A stretch of DNA of 64,000 nucleotides from JAVJUV01 sp040220415 (GCA_040220415.1 JAVJUV010000167.1:98807-162806), one strand, 5' to 3'; shown: positions 27,986 through 38,547, counted from the first letter of the stretch. Notes: a model not told the origin generated them from the sequence alone. Made by a program: numbers and translations.

Positions 27986-29802
27986 CAGAATGCCTGCCCG
28001 ATACCAATATAGAAGTAGAAGTCCGAGGCCGACGTGTTGCCGGAGACCGGTGCCGCCACATCGAAACGGATGGGGCCGATCCCGGTGTCATAGCGTATCC
28101 CCAGTCCCGCACCGGAATGGCTTTCGCCGCTGAAGTCGGGAAACTGCTCTGAACCGATGTATCCCCAATCGGCAAATCCGACGACCTGGATGGACTCGGT
28201 GATCTGCTGTCGGACTTCGCCCGACAAGCCAAGGAAGCTTCGACCGCCTGTCTCCCTGCCGCTTGGAAGTGTCACGGTCAGAGATTGGTAATCCTGGCCG
28301 CGTACCGTGCCGCCGCCCCCGGAGTAGAAGCGATAGAGGGAAGGGCTGTTCACGACGGACGGACCAAAGAGCGAGCCAAGCTGGATACGGGCGGCAACGG
28401 TCGTGTTCCTTTCGGAGCCGAAGGTCTTGTAACCGCGCGTGTCGAAGGTGAGGCGGGCGCCACTGTCGGTTCCGGAGACCGCGTAGAAGGGGGTGAACTC
28501 AAGATCGGCGTAGATACCCCTTTTTGCATTCAGGGGATCGTCACGCCGGTCGAGAGTGGCTCCGATGGGAAGTGTGAGGAGGTTGAGCGTAGATCGCCTT
28601 GCGATCGGCAGGGCGGACCTGCTTATGCGCTCTTCGGTCTCGAGATACAGGGCGCCGACGCCGAATTCGACCGTCAATTCGTCGGTCGCATAACGTGTGA
28701 AGCCAAGATTGAACTCGAGGCTGTCGGACGAAAAGAGGGGTTCCTTCAGGCGCTCGGCTTCAAGGGACGCGAAGAGATCGACGTCCGCCCGGGGCGTGGC
28801 CGGGCGTTCGTAGCGGACACCGAGGTTGTAGTCGGTTCCGCCGGTTTCGCCCCCCAGACCGGCCACCTCTCCTTCGACACGAAAGCGTTCGGCCCCGCCG
28901 AGAAGGTTCCGGTGCAGCCAGAAGCCCGACAGCCGGACACCGTCGACAGTCGAGTATTCGGCGCCGAAACCGAAGCGACGCGGAGTTTGTTCCACGACCC
29001 CGATCATCAGCGGCAAGGTGTCGTTGGGGCCGATCTGGTCGGCCTCTTCGACCGTTACGGAGCGAAAGCTTCCGGTTCTGCGAAGGCGCCGAACGGCCCT
29101 TTCCAACTCGGCGGGATCGAAGGTGCGTCCTTCCTCGAGCCCGGCAATGGTCAGGATGCGCCGTGTCGCGACATCCTGGTTGCCGGTCACGGTCACCTGT
29201 CCGAAGGTCAGTTTCGGCCCCGGTGCGAGCGTGAGGCGTGCCGAGAAACGTCTGTCAGGGTGGCGGGCCACAAGACTTTGTTCGGCGACACGGGCCTTGG
29301 CATGACCATCGGACCGCCATGCTTCGGTTGCCGTAGTGGCAGCATCGCGGATCACCGTGGTCGTTGCCGGCTGGCCCGCCGCGAAGCCTTCCGGCATCTC
29401 CGTTGCCGGCGCCAGGGGTGCGGCCTGGGCATCCGAGAAGAGGTATACCGGGCCAGGGTCGATCCGGACATTTATGCTTGAAATGCGGGCCGGCGGATCA
29501 AGCGGCGGGATGCTTGCGGCCTCGCGCCCGTCTATGGCGATGGTGATCACTCCGCCGTAGCGCGCGTTGGCGTAGAGCACACCCAGGAACCGGGCGTAGT
29601 CGGCCTGGGCGGCGGCGAGCAGTTCCTCGGTGTCGGACACCGAATCCTGGGCCGACTGGTACAGGAGCGACGAACCCAGAAGCGACTCGCGCAGTTCTTT
29701 CGGTGCGCCGGGTGTCACAATAGACAGGTCCGTCTGGGCATGGAGCGCCGATCCGGCGAGCAACCAGGCGGCAATCAGATTGAATATCAGCAGATAACGC
29801 AA
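27985..29802 (-). CDS. tamA: Autotransporter assembly factor TamA (Omp85 family), TTG start
   Basis: 605 residues from TTG 29802. This start gives a GAGGGG ribosome site with 7-nt spacing and an immediate signal peptide (residues 1-22, MRYLLIFNLIAAWLLAGSA then LHA). POTRA repeats occupy about residues 30-240; the last shows LTFGQVTVTGNQDVATRRIL. A 16-strand Omp85 barrel follows, with the lid-lock region GGGGTVRGQDYQSL and the barrel segment GGRSFLGLSGEVR. It ends in an aromatic F (GIGQAF), the usual C-terminal outer-membrane signal. Works with TamB encoded immediately downstream. Confidence 0.92.
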   Translation of the reverse strand: MRYLLIFNLIAAWLLAGSALHAQTDLSIVTPGAPKELRESLLGSSLLYQSAQDSVSDTEELLAAAQADYARFLGVLYANARYGGVITIAIDGREAASIPPLDPPARISSINVRIDPGPVYLFSDAQAAPLAPATEMPEGFAAGQPATTTVIRDAATTATEAWRSDGHAKARVAEQSLVARHPDRRFSARLTLAPGPKLTFGQVTVTGNQDVATRRILTIAGLEEGRTFDPAELERAVRRLRRTGSFRSVTVEEADQIGPNDTLPLMIGVVEQTPRRFGFGAEYSTVDGVRLSGFWLHRNLLGGAERFRVEGEVAGLGGETGGTDYNLGVRYERPATPRADVDLFASLEAERLKEPLFSSDSLEFNLGFTRYATDELTVEFGVGALYLETEERISRSALPIARRSTLNLLTLPIGATLDRRDDPLNAKRGIYADLEFTPFYAVSGTDSGARLTFDTRGYKTFGSERNTTVAARIQLGSLFGPSVVNSPSLYRFYSGGGGTVRGQDYQSLTVTLPSGRETGGRSFLGLSGEVRQQITESIQVVGFADWGYIGSEQFPDFSGESHSGAGLGIRYDTGIGPIRFDVAAPVSGNTSASDFYFYIGIGQAF

Positions 29803-29866
29803 ACGTAAGCCCCTCAAGTGGTCCTTTCCAGTAAATAGCCCGCTCTCGGCAGGGGCAACAGGAACG

Positions 29867-31189
29867 TCAGTCGGATGCGCCGGGCGGCACAGGTGAATCA
29901 AGCAGCCGGACTTCGCGCTGCGGGAACGGGATCGAGACACCGTGTTCCCTGAAAGCGTCCCATAGCGCCAGGTAGACGTTGCCGCGAATGTTGGTCAGGC
30001 CCCCGGACGGGTCGGTGATCCAGAAGCGGAGAACATAGTCGATCGAACTGTCGCCGAACCCCGTGATGTGGCAGACCGGAGGCCGTGTGGTGAGAACGCG
30101 ATCGACACTGGATGCGGCCCCGATGGCCAGTTTTCGGACCAGGTGCGGATCGTCCCCGTAGGACGTGCCGAATAATATGTCGAGCCGCACGAAGTCGTCC
30201 GAATGCGACCAGTTCACCACCTGTCCGGTGATCAGATCCTCGTTCGGGATCAGGTATTCCTTGCCGTCGCGGGTCGTGATCGAGACGTAGCGCGCGCCCA
30301 GCGAGTTGATCCAGCCGAAGGTGTCGCCGATGGAGATGACGTCGCCCGGCTTGATGGACTTGTCCAGAAGGATGATGATGCCCGAGACAAGGTTCGAGAC
30401 GACTTTCTGGAGGCCGAAGCCCAGACCCACGCCGATGGCGCCGGAAAGCACCGCCAGACCGGTCAGGTCGACGCCGACGACCTTGAGGCCGGTGAAGAAG
30501 GCGGCGCTGAACAGGACCACCTGAAGGAATTTCACCGTCAGAACCTGCATTGACGGTGAAATATTCTCGTTGGACCTGATGCGGGCAGCGGCTGATTGGG
30601 TGACGAGACGCGCCAGCATGAAAAGCGCGCCGATCACCGCCAGTGCCTGGATGATCCCGAGCAGCGACAGGTGGAAATCGCCAATGTCGATCGCAATCGT
30701 ATCGAGGAACTGTCCCAGCTCGTCGGTCAGGCCAAGGTAGTAGAGCGTGACATAAATCCAGAGCGACCATGTCACGACACGTTGAAGCAGGGGATTGCGG
30801 ACCAGCCTTGTGGCGAATCCGACCAGCAGGATCGCGATCGAGATCGTGCCGACCAGTTCCAGAAGGAACCGCCGCGATATGAAGGGCGAGATCTCGGCCA
30901 TGATCCAGGCCGCGATCCAGATCAGCAGCGTGAAGATCATCAGCCCGAGACGGCGGCGCAGGATGACGAGCGTCCTCAGTTGCCACTTGGGACGGCCTTC
31001 GAGACCGTGCATCCATTCCCGAAACCTGGGGGAAAGCAGGCGATGCAGGGCCCAGGCAACGCCCAGGCAGAAGAGCAGGATTCCGATCTGATAGAGACGC
31101 GACGGGATCAGAAGCAGCCGCGCCTCGGTCATGCCCCGTGCCCAGAGGCTTGACAGCTGTTCGGTCAGAGAGCCGAGTTCCGCTTCCAT
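29867..31189 (-). CDS. MscS-type mechanosensitive channel
   Basis: 440 residues, larger than minimal MscS (286) because of an extra N-terminal pair of membrane helices. About five hydrophobic segments lie before residue 270. The pore helix appears as LAVLSGAIGVGLGFGLQK, followed by VVSNLVSGIIILLDKSIKPG and the beta-domain motif YLIPNEDLITGQVVNWSHSD, all diagnostic of the MscS superfamily. Releases solutes during hypo-osmotic shock. It reads toward tamA, 64 bp away, and may be co-transcribed. Confidence 0.92.
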   Translation of the reverse strand: MEAELGSLTEQLSSLWARGMTEARLLLIPSRLYQIGILLFCLGVAWALHRLLSPRFREWMHGLEGRPKWQLRTLVILRRRLGLMIFTLLIWIAAWIMAEISPFISRRFLLELVGTISIAILLVGFATRLVRNPLLQRVVTWSLWIYVTLYYLGLTDELGQFLDTIAIDIGDFHLSLLGIIQALAVIGALFMLARLVTQSAAARIRSNENISPSMQVLTVKFLQVVLFSAAFFTGLKVVGVDLTGLAVLSGAIGVGLGFGLQKVVSNLVSGIIILLDKSIKPGDVISIGDTFGWINSLGARYVSITTRDGKEYLIPNEDLITGQVVNWSHSDDFVRLDILFGTSYGDDPHLVRKLAIGAASSVDRVLTTRPPVCHITGFGDSSIDYVLRFWITDPSGGLTNIRGNVYLALWDAFREHGVSIPFPQREVRLLDSPVPPGASD

Positions 31190-31274
31190 TCCTTAAGCAT
31201 GGCCGGGGCAAGACCCGGGCGCAAGGCGATCAGCTTCGCGAGACCGAGAGCACAGCGGTGCGCATGTTTCGAGA

Positions 31275-33746
31275 TCAGGCCTCGGCGCTTTGCCCGATGG
31301 GCGCCGGATGCGACGGCGTTTCGGGCTCGGTTCCGAAGCGGCGCAGGCGTAGCGCGTTCGTCACGACGGCGACGCTGGAAAGCGCCATCGCGCCGGCCGC
31401 AAGCATGGGTGACAAAAGCGGTCCACCGAACGGATAGAGAATACCGGCCGCGATCGGGATCAGCAGGACATTGTACCCGAAAGCCCAGCCGAGGTTCTGG
31501 CGAATGTTCCGCATCGTCGCCCGAGACAGGCCGATGGCGCGCCTGACGCCGGTCAGGTCGCCCGACATCAGGACCACGTCAGCGGTTTCGATGGCGACAT
31601 CCGTGCCGGTCCCGATTGCGATGCCGACATCCGCGGCGGCAAGGGCCGGCGCGTCGTTGATACCGTCGCCCACGAAGGCGACACGCCCGCGTGCGGCAAG
31701 TTCCTTCACGGCGCTTACTTTGGTCTCGGGCAGGGCCTCGGCAATGATCGTCTCTATTCCAAGCCGCCGGCCGATGGCGAGGCCCGTGGCCCTGGAATCG
31801 CCCGTGATCATGACGATCTCGATCCCAAGTTCCCGCAGGGATGCTATCGCTTCGGGCGCGCCCTGTTTGATCGGATCGGATACCGCGATCACGCCGGCAA
31901 GCGCGCCGTCCACTGCCACGAAGAACGAGGTTCGGCCTTCGTCCGACAATCTGGACACGCCGGCGGCCAGTTCGCCGGTGTCCACGCCTTCGCGCGTCAT
32001 CAGCCGGTGGGTTCCGACCGCGACGGCTTTCCCGTCGACCGTGGCGCGTATTCCTTCGCCGGTGACGCTGTCGAAGTTCGCGGCCTCGGGAACTTGGGGC
32101 GCGGCCTGGATCACCGCTTTTGCGATGGGGTGCTCGGAGTGCGATTCGGCCCCCGCCGCCAGCGCAAGAACATCGTTCCGGTTCCAGCCGTCGGCGGTCA
32201 GCACATCGGTTACCTGCGGGTGGCCTTCGGTCAGCGTGCCAGTCTTGTCGAAGGCGAGAATCCCGACGTCGCTGAGGGATTGCAGTGCATCGCCCTTGCG
32301 GAAGAGAACCCCGAGGCCGGCGGCGCGTCCGACGCCGACCATGATCGACGTGGGCGTGGCAAGACCCATCGCGCAGGGGCAGGCGATGATCAGAACCGAA
32401 ACGCCGGCGACGAGCGCCAGGCCGAGCGCCGGCATTCCGCCGGTCGCCAGCCACGCGATCACCGTCAGGGCGGCGACCACCAGAACGGCGGGAACGAACC
32501 ACGCGGTGATACGGTCGACAAGGTTTTGAATTGGCAGTTTGGCACCCTGGGCGTCTTCGACCATCTGGACGATCCGGGCCAGCACCGTATCGGCGCCGAC
32601 GCCGGTGGCCCTGAAGGTGAAGGAACCTGTGCTGTTCACCGTGCCGCCGGTCACGGTATCTCCCGGAGCCTTGGCGACCGGAACCGGCTCTCCGGTAATC
32701 ATCGACTCGTCGAGATAGCTTTGGCCCTCGACCACGACGCCGTCGGTGGCGATGCGTTCGCCCGGACGAATACGGACAAGATCGCCCACCGCCAGTTTCG
32801 ACAGCGGGCGTTCCTCGACGCCCGTGTCGGTCACGACGCTTGCGGTTTCGGGCCGAAGTCCGATCAGGGCGCGGATCGCCGCGCCGGTCTGTCCCTTGGC
32901 GCGCGCCTCGAGTGTGCGGCCCAGCAGGATCAGGACGACGATCACGCCAGCGGCTTCGAAATAGACGTTGCGCGTTCCGGCGGGGAGGATGGCAGGCGCA
33001 AAGGTCGCGACGGTCGAATAGGCGAAGGCGGCGAAGGTTCCGAGGGCGACAAGCGCGTTCATGTCGGGCGTGCCCCGAAGAAGGGCGGGTACGCCTTTTG
33101 CGTAGAAGACGCGACCCGGCCCGACAAGTGCGGCGCCGACGAGAAGGAAGCCGAGGACGCGGGCGGACTGATGGCCGATGGTTGCGCCGATCAACTCATG
33201 AACGCCGGGAATCACGTGACCGCCCATTTCGATCAGGAAGACGGGCAGAACGAGGATGGCGGCGATCCATGTGGACCGTCTGAGGTGGGCTGCTTCCTTT
33301 GCCTGCCTGTCCGACTGCTTGGGCGTTTCGGAGTCCATCGGCGTGATCGGATAGCCTGCGCCGCTGGCGGCCTTTGCAAGACTCTCGGCGTCGGTCTGCC
33401 GCGTCATTGTCACGCGGGCGGTCTGATCCGCAAGGTTGACCGAGACCGCCGAGACGCCCGGCACATCCGACAGCGCGTTCTCCAGGCGCCGGACACAGGA
33501 TGCGCAGGACATCCCCTCGACCGCGAAGCGGCGGGTTTCCGTGACGGCCGGGTACCCGGCGTCGGCAAGCACGGAAATGAGGTCGGACGGGGTTGGCCCA
33601 TTGGCGTAGTCCACCTCGACCGAGGCCGCCGCGAGATTGGCGCGGGCGTCCGTCACGCCGGGCACGGCCTTCAGTGCCGTTTCGACGCGGCGCACGCAGG
33701 ACGCGCAGTTCAGGCCCTGGATCTCGGTCCGGAAAGTCGTGGTCAT
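31275..33746 (-). CDS. copA: Copper-exporting P1B-type ATPase (CopA type)
   Basis: 823 residues. Two N-terminal heavy-metal-associated domains carry GLNCASC (Cys14/Cys17) and GMSCASC (Cys81/Cys84). The membrane CPC motif is at residues 456-458 (IIACPCAMGLATP), phosphorylated Asp500 is in DKTGTLTEG, and the hinge is GDGINDAPALAAADVGIAIG. HP dipeptide SEHPIA is also present. This set marks Cu(I) export from the cytoplasm. The start ATG 33746 has GGAG upstream; in-frame sequence before it overlaps the oxidase gene and is not family-like. The multicopper oxidase 61 bp upstream on the same strand supports a copper-tolerance pair. Two HMA domains argue against the CcoI oxidase-assembly ATPase. Confidence 0.93.
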   Translation of the reverse strand: MTTTFRTEIQGLNCASCVRRVETALKAVPGVTDARANLAAASVEVDYANGPTPSDLISVLADAGYPAVTETRRFAVEGMSCASCVRRLENALSDVPGVSAVSVNLADQTARVTMTRQTDAESLAKAASGAGYPITPMDSETPKQSDRQAKEAAHLRRSTWIAAILVLPVFLIEMGGHVIPGVHELIGATIGHQSARVLGFLLVGAALVGPGRVFYAKGVPALLRGTPDMNALVALGTFAAFAYSTVATFAPAILPAGTRNVYFEAAGVIVVLILLGRTLEARAKGQTGAAIRALIGLRPETASVVTDTGVEERPLSKLAVGDLVRIRPGERIATDGVVVEGQSYLDESMITGEPVPVAKAPGDTVTGGTVNSTGSFTFRATGVGADTVLARIVQMVEDAQGAKLPIQNLVDRITAWFVPAVLVVAALTVIAWLATGGMPALGLALVAGVSVLIIACPCAMGLATPTSIMVGVGRAAGLGVLFRKGDALQSLSDVGILAFDKTGTLTEGHPQVTDVLTADGWNRNDVLALAAGAESHSEHPIAKAVIQAAPQVPEAANFDSVTGEGIRATVDGKAVAVGTHRLMTREGVDTGELAAGVSRLSDEGRTSFFVAVDGALAGVIAVSDPIKQGAPEAIASLRELGIEIVMITGDSRATGLAIGRRLGIETIIAEALPETKVSAVKELAARGRVAFVGDGINDAPALAAADVGIAIGTGTDVAIETADVVLMSGDLTGVRRAIGLSRATMRNIRQNLGWAFGYNVLLIPIAAGILYPFGGPLLSPMLAAGAMALSSVAVVTNALRLRRFGTEPETPSHPAPIGQSAEA

Positions 33747-33807
33747 CGTGGGTCTCCAAACATTCTGACCCACACGTAGGGTTTCCAGTGACTGGAAGGT
33801 CAAGCCC

Positions 33808-35175
33808 TCAAATGACGCGCATCCAGGTTCCCATGCCTGATGCATGGTGACCCAGCATGTGGCAGTGTAAAAGCCAGTCGCCGGGATTGTGGGCCGAGAA
33901 CAGAACCGACCGACTTTGGCCTGGCTGAACCAGCGTGGTGTCCCGGAAGTCTGCGGGCCGATCGACGTCATCCAGTTCGAAGAAGTGATGACCGTGCAGG
34001 TGCATGGCATGGGGCCACATCGTATCGTTGACGAAGTCGATGCGGACGGCTTCGTTCCGGTCGAGCGTCGCCATCGGGGCTTCAGGCCGGCCGGAATGGC
34101 CGTTCAGGGCCCAGAACAGGCCTTCGCCGGCAAGGTCGCGCCCGGATTTACGCCCGGTGGTGCTGTCCGCCTCTTCCAGCCAGCGCATCGCACCGCCACC
34201 CATGCGGATCGTCAGTCTTCGCGCGGCGGATGCGTCCGGCGCGTCGGACATCGGGTTCGGTGGCAGTGGCCGGGGCGCAGCATCGCGAAGGGCGCCGCCG
34301 CCCGAAACGCGGAAGGCTGCCTGCGAAAAGGCCTCGTTGCGGACCATGTCCAGAAGCATGGCCTCTTCGCCGGCCGCCGCTTCGATGTCGACGACAAGGT
34401 CGAGACGTTGCGCAGGCGCAAGCGTGAACGGGGCGGTCACGGGGCGTGGTTCCTTGACCGGCATTCCGTCGGTGGAGACGATCCATCCGCGCATGCCGCG
34501 AAGACCCAGGTTGAAGATGCGTGCGTTCGCAGCGTTGACCAGTCTCAGCCTTAGGCGATCACCCTGCGCGGCGTTGAGCACGAGGTCCATGACGCCGTTG
34601 GTGGTGACGACGTTTCCGATGCGCCCGCCGTGGCTGAGATCGTGACCGTTATCGAAATCGTCGGTGATCTGCGCATTGTCGTCCAGGCGCCAGTCGTCGA
34701 GGACAAGGATATGGTCTGCGTCGACTTCGGGGGGCTCTGGTTCCTCGACGATCAGCACGCCGTAGAGCCCGCGTTCGACCTGTTCGACCGACTGAAGGTG
34801 CGAGTGATACCAGAACGTGCCGGCGTCCGGGCAGGTGAAGGCGTAGTCGAATGTCTCTCCGGGTGCAACCGGCGGCTGGGTGACGCCGGGGACGCCGTCC
34901 ATTGCATTCTCCAGCCGGATGCCATGCCAGTGGACGCTTGTCGGAACATCGAGCTCGTTGACAAACCGGCGTTCCAGCCGGGCACCGCGTGGGATGCGAA
35001 GGACCGGACCCGGCGACATGCCGTCGAACGCCCAAACCCTGGTTTCGGGGTATTCCGGCGGCGCGATGCGAACCGAAGACGTGCGTGCGGACAGCATCTG
35101 CGTCTGAGAGGCGAAGGACGTCTTCGGCAGCACGGCAAGCGCTGTGGCGCCGGACAGGAAGGTGCGTCTTTTCAT
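33808..35175 (-). CDS. Tat-exported multicopper oxidase (CueO/SufI family)
   Basis: 455 residues with a twin-arginine signal at the very start (MKRRTFLSGATALAVLP). Three cupredoxin domains. All four copper-ligand motifs are intact: SVHWHGIRL and TFWYHSHLQS in domain 1, HAMHLHGHHFF and WLLHCHMLGHHASGM in domain 3, with a Met axial ligand for the type 1 copper. Probably oxidises Cu(I) or phenolic compounds in the periplasm. Lacks an obvious Met-rich insert, so a general laccase-like oxidase is the alternative. Precedes copA on the same strand. ATG 35175 is set by the Tat motif; upstream in-frame sequence overlaps the TonB gene. Confidence 0.9.
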   Translation of the reverse strand: MKRRTFLSGATALAVLPKTSFASQTQMLSARTSSVRIAPPEYPETRVWAFDGMSPGPVLRIPRGARLERRFVNELDVPTSVHWHGIRLENAMDGVPGVTQPPVAPGETFDYAFTCPDAGTFWYHSHLQSVEQVERGLYGVLIVEEPEPPEVDADHILVLDDWRLDDNAQITDDFDNGHDLSHGGRIGNVVTTNGVMDLVLNAAQGDRLRLRLVNAANARIFNLGLRGMRGWIVSTDGMPVKEPRPVTAPFTLAPAQRLDLVVDIEAAAGEEAMLLDMVRNEAFSQAAFRVSGGGALRDAAPRPLPPNPMSDAPDASAARRLTIRMGGGAMRWLEEADSTTGRKSGRDLAGEGLFWALNGHSGRPEAPMATLDRNEAVRIDFVNDTMWPHAMHLHGHHFFELDDVDRPADFRDTTLVQPGQSRSVLFSAHNPGDWLLHCHMLGHHASGMGTWMRVI

Positions 35176-35242
35176 CTTTTGCCTCGCCCGTTCTTGTGCA
35201 TGAGAGTTGGGTCGATCCCACCGCCCGGTCAACGATATCGCC

Positions 35243-36171
35243 TTAACGCTGCTCGAACGAAATCCATTGTCCGACATTGAACCACTCGTCGTCGAGCGAT
35301 TTCGGTGCGGGCGGGAAGGGCGCGGCGCGCTGCACCGCCTCGACCGCCGCCTTGTCCAACAGGGAACTGCCGGAGGATTTGACGACTGACACGCGCGAGA
35401 GCTTGCCGTCCGGCAGGACGACCATTGCCACCCGGACGCGGCCTTCTTCGCGGCTGCCGCGGGGATAGGCGTGGTGGCGGGCGATCCGGCGTTGGATTTC
35501 GGCGGCCCATGCCGCGGCGGCGGCCTGCTGCGCAGCTTGCGAAGTCTCGGGCGCGGGTGAAGATCTGGCGGTTCCGCGCGTCCCGGTCTCGCCGATACCG
35601 GTCGCAACCCTTCGGGTGACAGCGGGTGAGGAAGCCGCGGCGGGGCGGGGTGACGGACGTTCGGTGAGGCGCGGTGCGAAGTCGGCGGGTGGCGGAGCGG
35701 TCTGAAGCCCGGGGGCGGCGGTTACGTTGGTGGGCAGGTCGAGATCCGGGATGGCAGTGCGCGTTGGTTGCGGGTCGATGTCGGTCAGCGCGGGGGCTTC
35801 GGCAAATGCGGTCGGGAATTCCGGCATCGGCGGTGCGTCGGTCGACGGGGCCGGCGAGGTGGGCGGTGCAGCCGCGGCGAGCGGTGCCGCCGGTCTGGCC
35901 ATTCGGTCGGGGCTTGTGTCCGGCGTCAATTCTTTGGGCGAATCGATCTGGATTTCAGGAGTTTGCACCGCGGCGGGTTGGGACACCGCGGGCGCGCTGT
36001 CCCATTCGAGGACCATCGCGGCGATGGCGGGAGACGCGGCCGCGATACTGAGACGATCGGCACCGCGGTCACCGCCGCCACCACCCGTGCTCGACGGGAA
36101 GCCTACCGCGAGGGCGCCGGCATGGACGGCCGTCGCGGCGGCGAACGCCAGAAGCAGATCCGCACGCGCGC

Positions 36172-36175
<4 letters not shown>
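35243..36175 (-). CDS. TonB-like energy transducer
   Basis: 310 residues. One N-terminal membrane anchor (about residues 5-26, LLLAFAAATAVHAGALAV). A long Pro/Ala/Thr-rich periplasmic spacer (about 70-215) is followed by a C-terminal TonB domain with QRRIARHHAYPRGSREEGRV, then VVLPDGKLSRVSVVKSSG and AVEAVQRAAPFP, all TonB_C hallmarks. Starts in a 4-bp ATGA overlap with the btuD stop, so it belongs to the riboswitch-led btuCD transcript and probably energises an outer-membrane cobalamin or siderophore receptor encoded elsewhere. No ExbB/ExbD genes are nearby. Confidence 0.87.
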
Positions 36176-36929
<754 letters not shown>

Positions 36930-36933
<4 letters not shown>

Positions 36934-37958
36934 AGCCCCGCTCTCCGGGTTCGGTACACGAGGTGCAGGAAGACGGGTGCACCGACCAATGCGGTCAGGA
37001 CGCCGAGTTTGAGGTCACGATCCGGCAGGATCAGTTCGACGGCGGAATCGGCAAGAAGCACCATCGCGGCGCCGCCGAGCGCCGACGCGGGCAGAAGCCG
37101 GCCAGGCGCGCCGCCGACGAACTGCCGCAGGACGTGCGGTACGACAAGGCCCACGAAACCGACGGCGCCGGTGACCGCCGTGGCCGCGCCGATTGCGGCG
37201 GCAGTGCCCGCGACGACAAGGGCGCGGAGGCGGCCCATGCGGATACCGAGGGCGGCGGCCGCGTCTTCTCCCAGGGTCAGGGCGTCAAGGCCGCGAGAGG
37301 TGGCAAAAAGGGCGACCCAGCCGATCGCCATCAGCGGGAAGGCCAGAAAAACATGGGTCCACGAACGGTCGGCCAGCGAGCCCATCATCCAGAAGACGAT
37401 TTCGCTGGCCGCGAAGGGGTTGGGCGAAAGATTGAGAACGAGCGTGGTCAGCGCGCCGCCGAGGGCGCTGATCGCGATGCCCGCGAGGATCAGTGTCAGC
37501 GACGAGCCTCGGGGGCCCGCGAGGAGAACCAGAAGCCCGACAGACAGGCCGGCGCCGGCCAGTGCGGACAGGGGCAGGGCCAGCGTCAGCGTGGCGGCGA
37601 GACCGGTCTGAAGGGAGATGACCGCGCCAAGGGCCGCAAAGGACGAAACGCCGATCAGGCCGGGTTCGGCGAGCGGATTGCGGAGAAGGCCCTGCATCGC
37701 CGCGCCGGTAAGCCCCAGACTGGCACCGACCATAGCGCCCAGGACAGCGCGCGGCAGGCGGATATCGCGCATGATGTCGGTCTCGGGGCCGCCGCTATCG
37801 GTGAAGAGCGCTGTCAGTGCGTCCAGCGGTGAGATCGCGGCGGGGCCGGTGACAAGCGAGGTCACGAAGCCGAAAGCGCAAAGCGCGATCAGCACGGGAT
37901 AGAGAACCGGGGTCGTCCCGGTTGCAATCGCTCCGTCATCGGTACCGGCCAGAGCCAT
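36930..37958 (-). CDS. btuC: FecCD-family permease, vitamin B12 type (BtuC-like)
   Basis: 342 residues from ATG 37958, with about ten membrane segments. Family motifs are RLPRAVLGAMVGASLGLTGA and GLLRNPLAEPGLIGVSSFAA near the N-terminus and GAVGFVGLVVPHVLRQFVGG late in the protein. Forms the membrane channel with BtuD. The frame is open to another ATG at 38015, but those 19 extra codons have weaker third-position GC, are not hydrophobic, and contain a perfect hairpin. I therefore place the start at 37958; neither start has a strong ribosome site. No btuF or btuB is adjacent. Confidence 0.86.
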
Positions 37959-37979
37959 TCCGGTCACTCTCGTGTGTGT

Positions 37980-38003
37980 GTTCGGAAGACCTTTATTCCG
38001 AAC
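37980..38003 (-). promoter_or_regulatory. Perfect 8-bp hairpin between cobalamin riboswitch and btuC start
   Basis: GTTCGGAA at 37980-37987 is complementary to TTCCGAAC at 37996-38003, with an 8-nt loop carrying AAAGG in the transcript sense. It lies 22 nt before the proposed btuC start and about 75 nt after the aptamer, where an expression platform is expected. No U-tract follows, so translation control is more likely than termination. Confidence 0.4.
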
Positions 38004-38075
38004 GGTGAAAGCCATGCCACCACACCGGAATGTCCGTAGCCCGTACGCGCGCCCCGCGCCCCGGACTGGGTGATC

Positions 38076-38252
38076 GCCTCGGCAGGTCTCCTGACTTGCG
38101 GGTCGTTGCTTGGCCGGCCTTCCCGGGGTTCTTCAGCCCCAGTGGCGTCAGTCGACCTTGCTCACCGCCTACAGTTGCGGGGGCAGTCGCGGAATTGGGA
38201 ATGACCCTGACCGCGTTCCCTTTTATCCGTCCATGCGGGACGGAACCGAAGC
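38076..38252 (-). ncRNA. Cobalamin riboswitch
   Basis: In the transcript sense the aptamer shows, in order, AAAAGGGAACGCGG (38224 downwards), AATTCCGCGACTGCCCCCGC then AACTGTAGGCGG, GCCACTGG, GGGAAGGC, and the B12 box CAAGTCAGGAGACCTGCC (complement of 38081-38098). Closing stem P1 can pair GCTTCGG (38252-38246) with CCGAGGC (38082-38076) using one G-U pair. All conserved blocks are in the right order and spacing. It leads the btuC-btuD-tonB-like operon and should repress it when adenosylcobalamin is plentiful. Confidence 0.96.
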
Positions 38253-38538
38253 ATCCTCGTCATGGAACCGGCAGGGGGCCCGAGTCAAGGGCAGACGTGG
38301 TAAGGGGCGCAGGGCAACGGGATCCCGGGCCTGCGTTCGGGGAAGAGACCGGGATCGCAGTCTTGAGCGTGTAAGTCTTTCACATAAAACATGGATCGGC
38401 ATCACGTCGGCATCTTGTCGGTGTGTCGTGCATGGCTGGCCGCGCCGTTCTGCACTCATCTGCTACGAGCACCTCCCCGATCGAGTCAGGTTTTTCAAGT
38501 TCACTGGGCGGTCCAAACCTGAATTTCAACGATTTCGC
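38253..38538. other. Non-coding stretch between the riboswitch and the sit promoter
   Basis: About 285 bp without a supportable gene. It should hold the promoter of the riboswitch-led transcript on the minus strand, but I cannot point to clear -35/-10 boxes. An inverted pair around GATCCCGGG...CCGGGATC (about 38320-38356) could fold, with no U-tract. Confidence 0.4.
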
Positions 38539-38547
38539 TTGACTTAT

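Noticed and set aside
31275..33746. Copper ATPase as the oxidase-assembly protein CcoI
   Set aside because: Two HMA domains with CASC motifs and pairing with a multicopper oxidase fit CopA; CcoI usually sits next to ccoNOQP.
38320..38356. Inverted repeat downstream of the Fur boxes' opposite side as a second riboswitch or sRNA
   Set aside because: No conserved aptamer blocks, no promoter and no U-tract could be seen.
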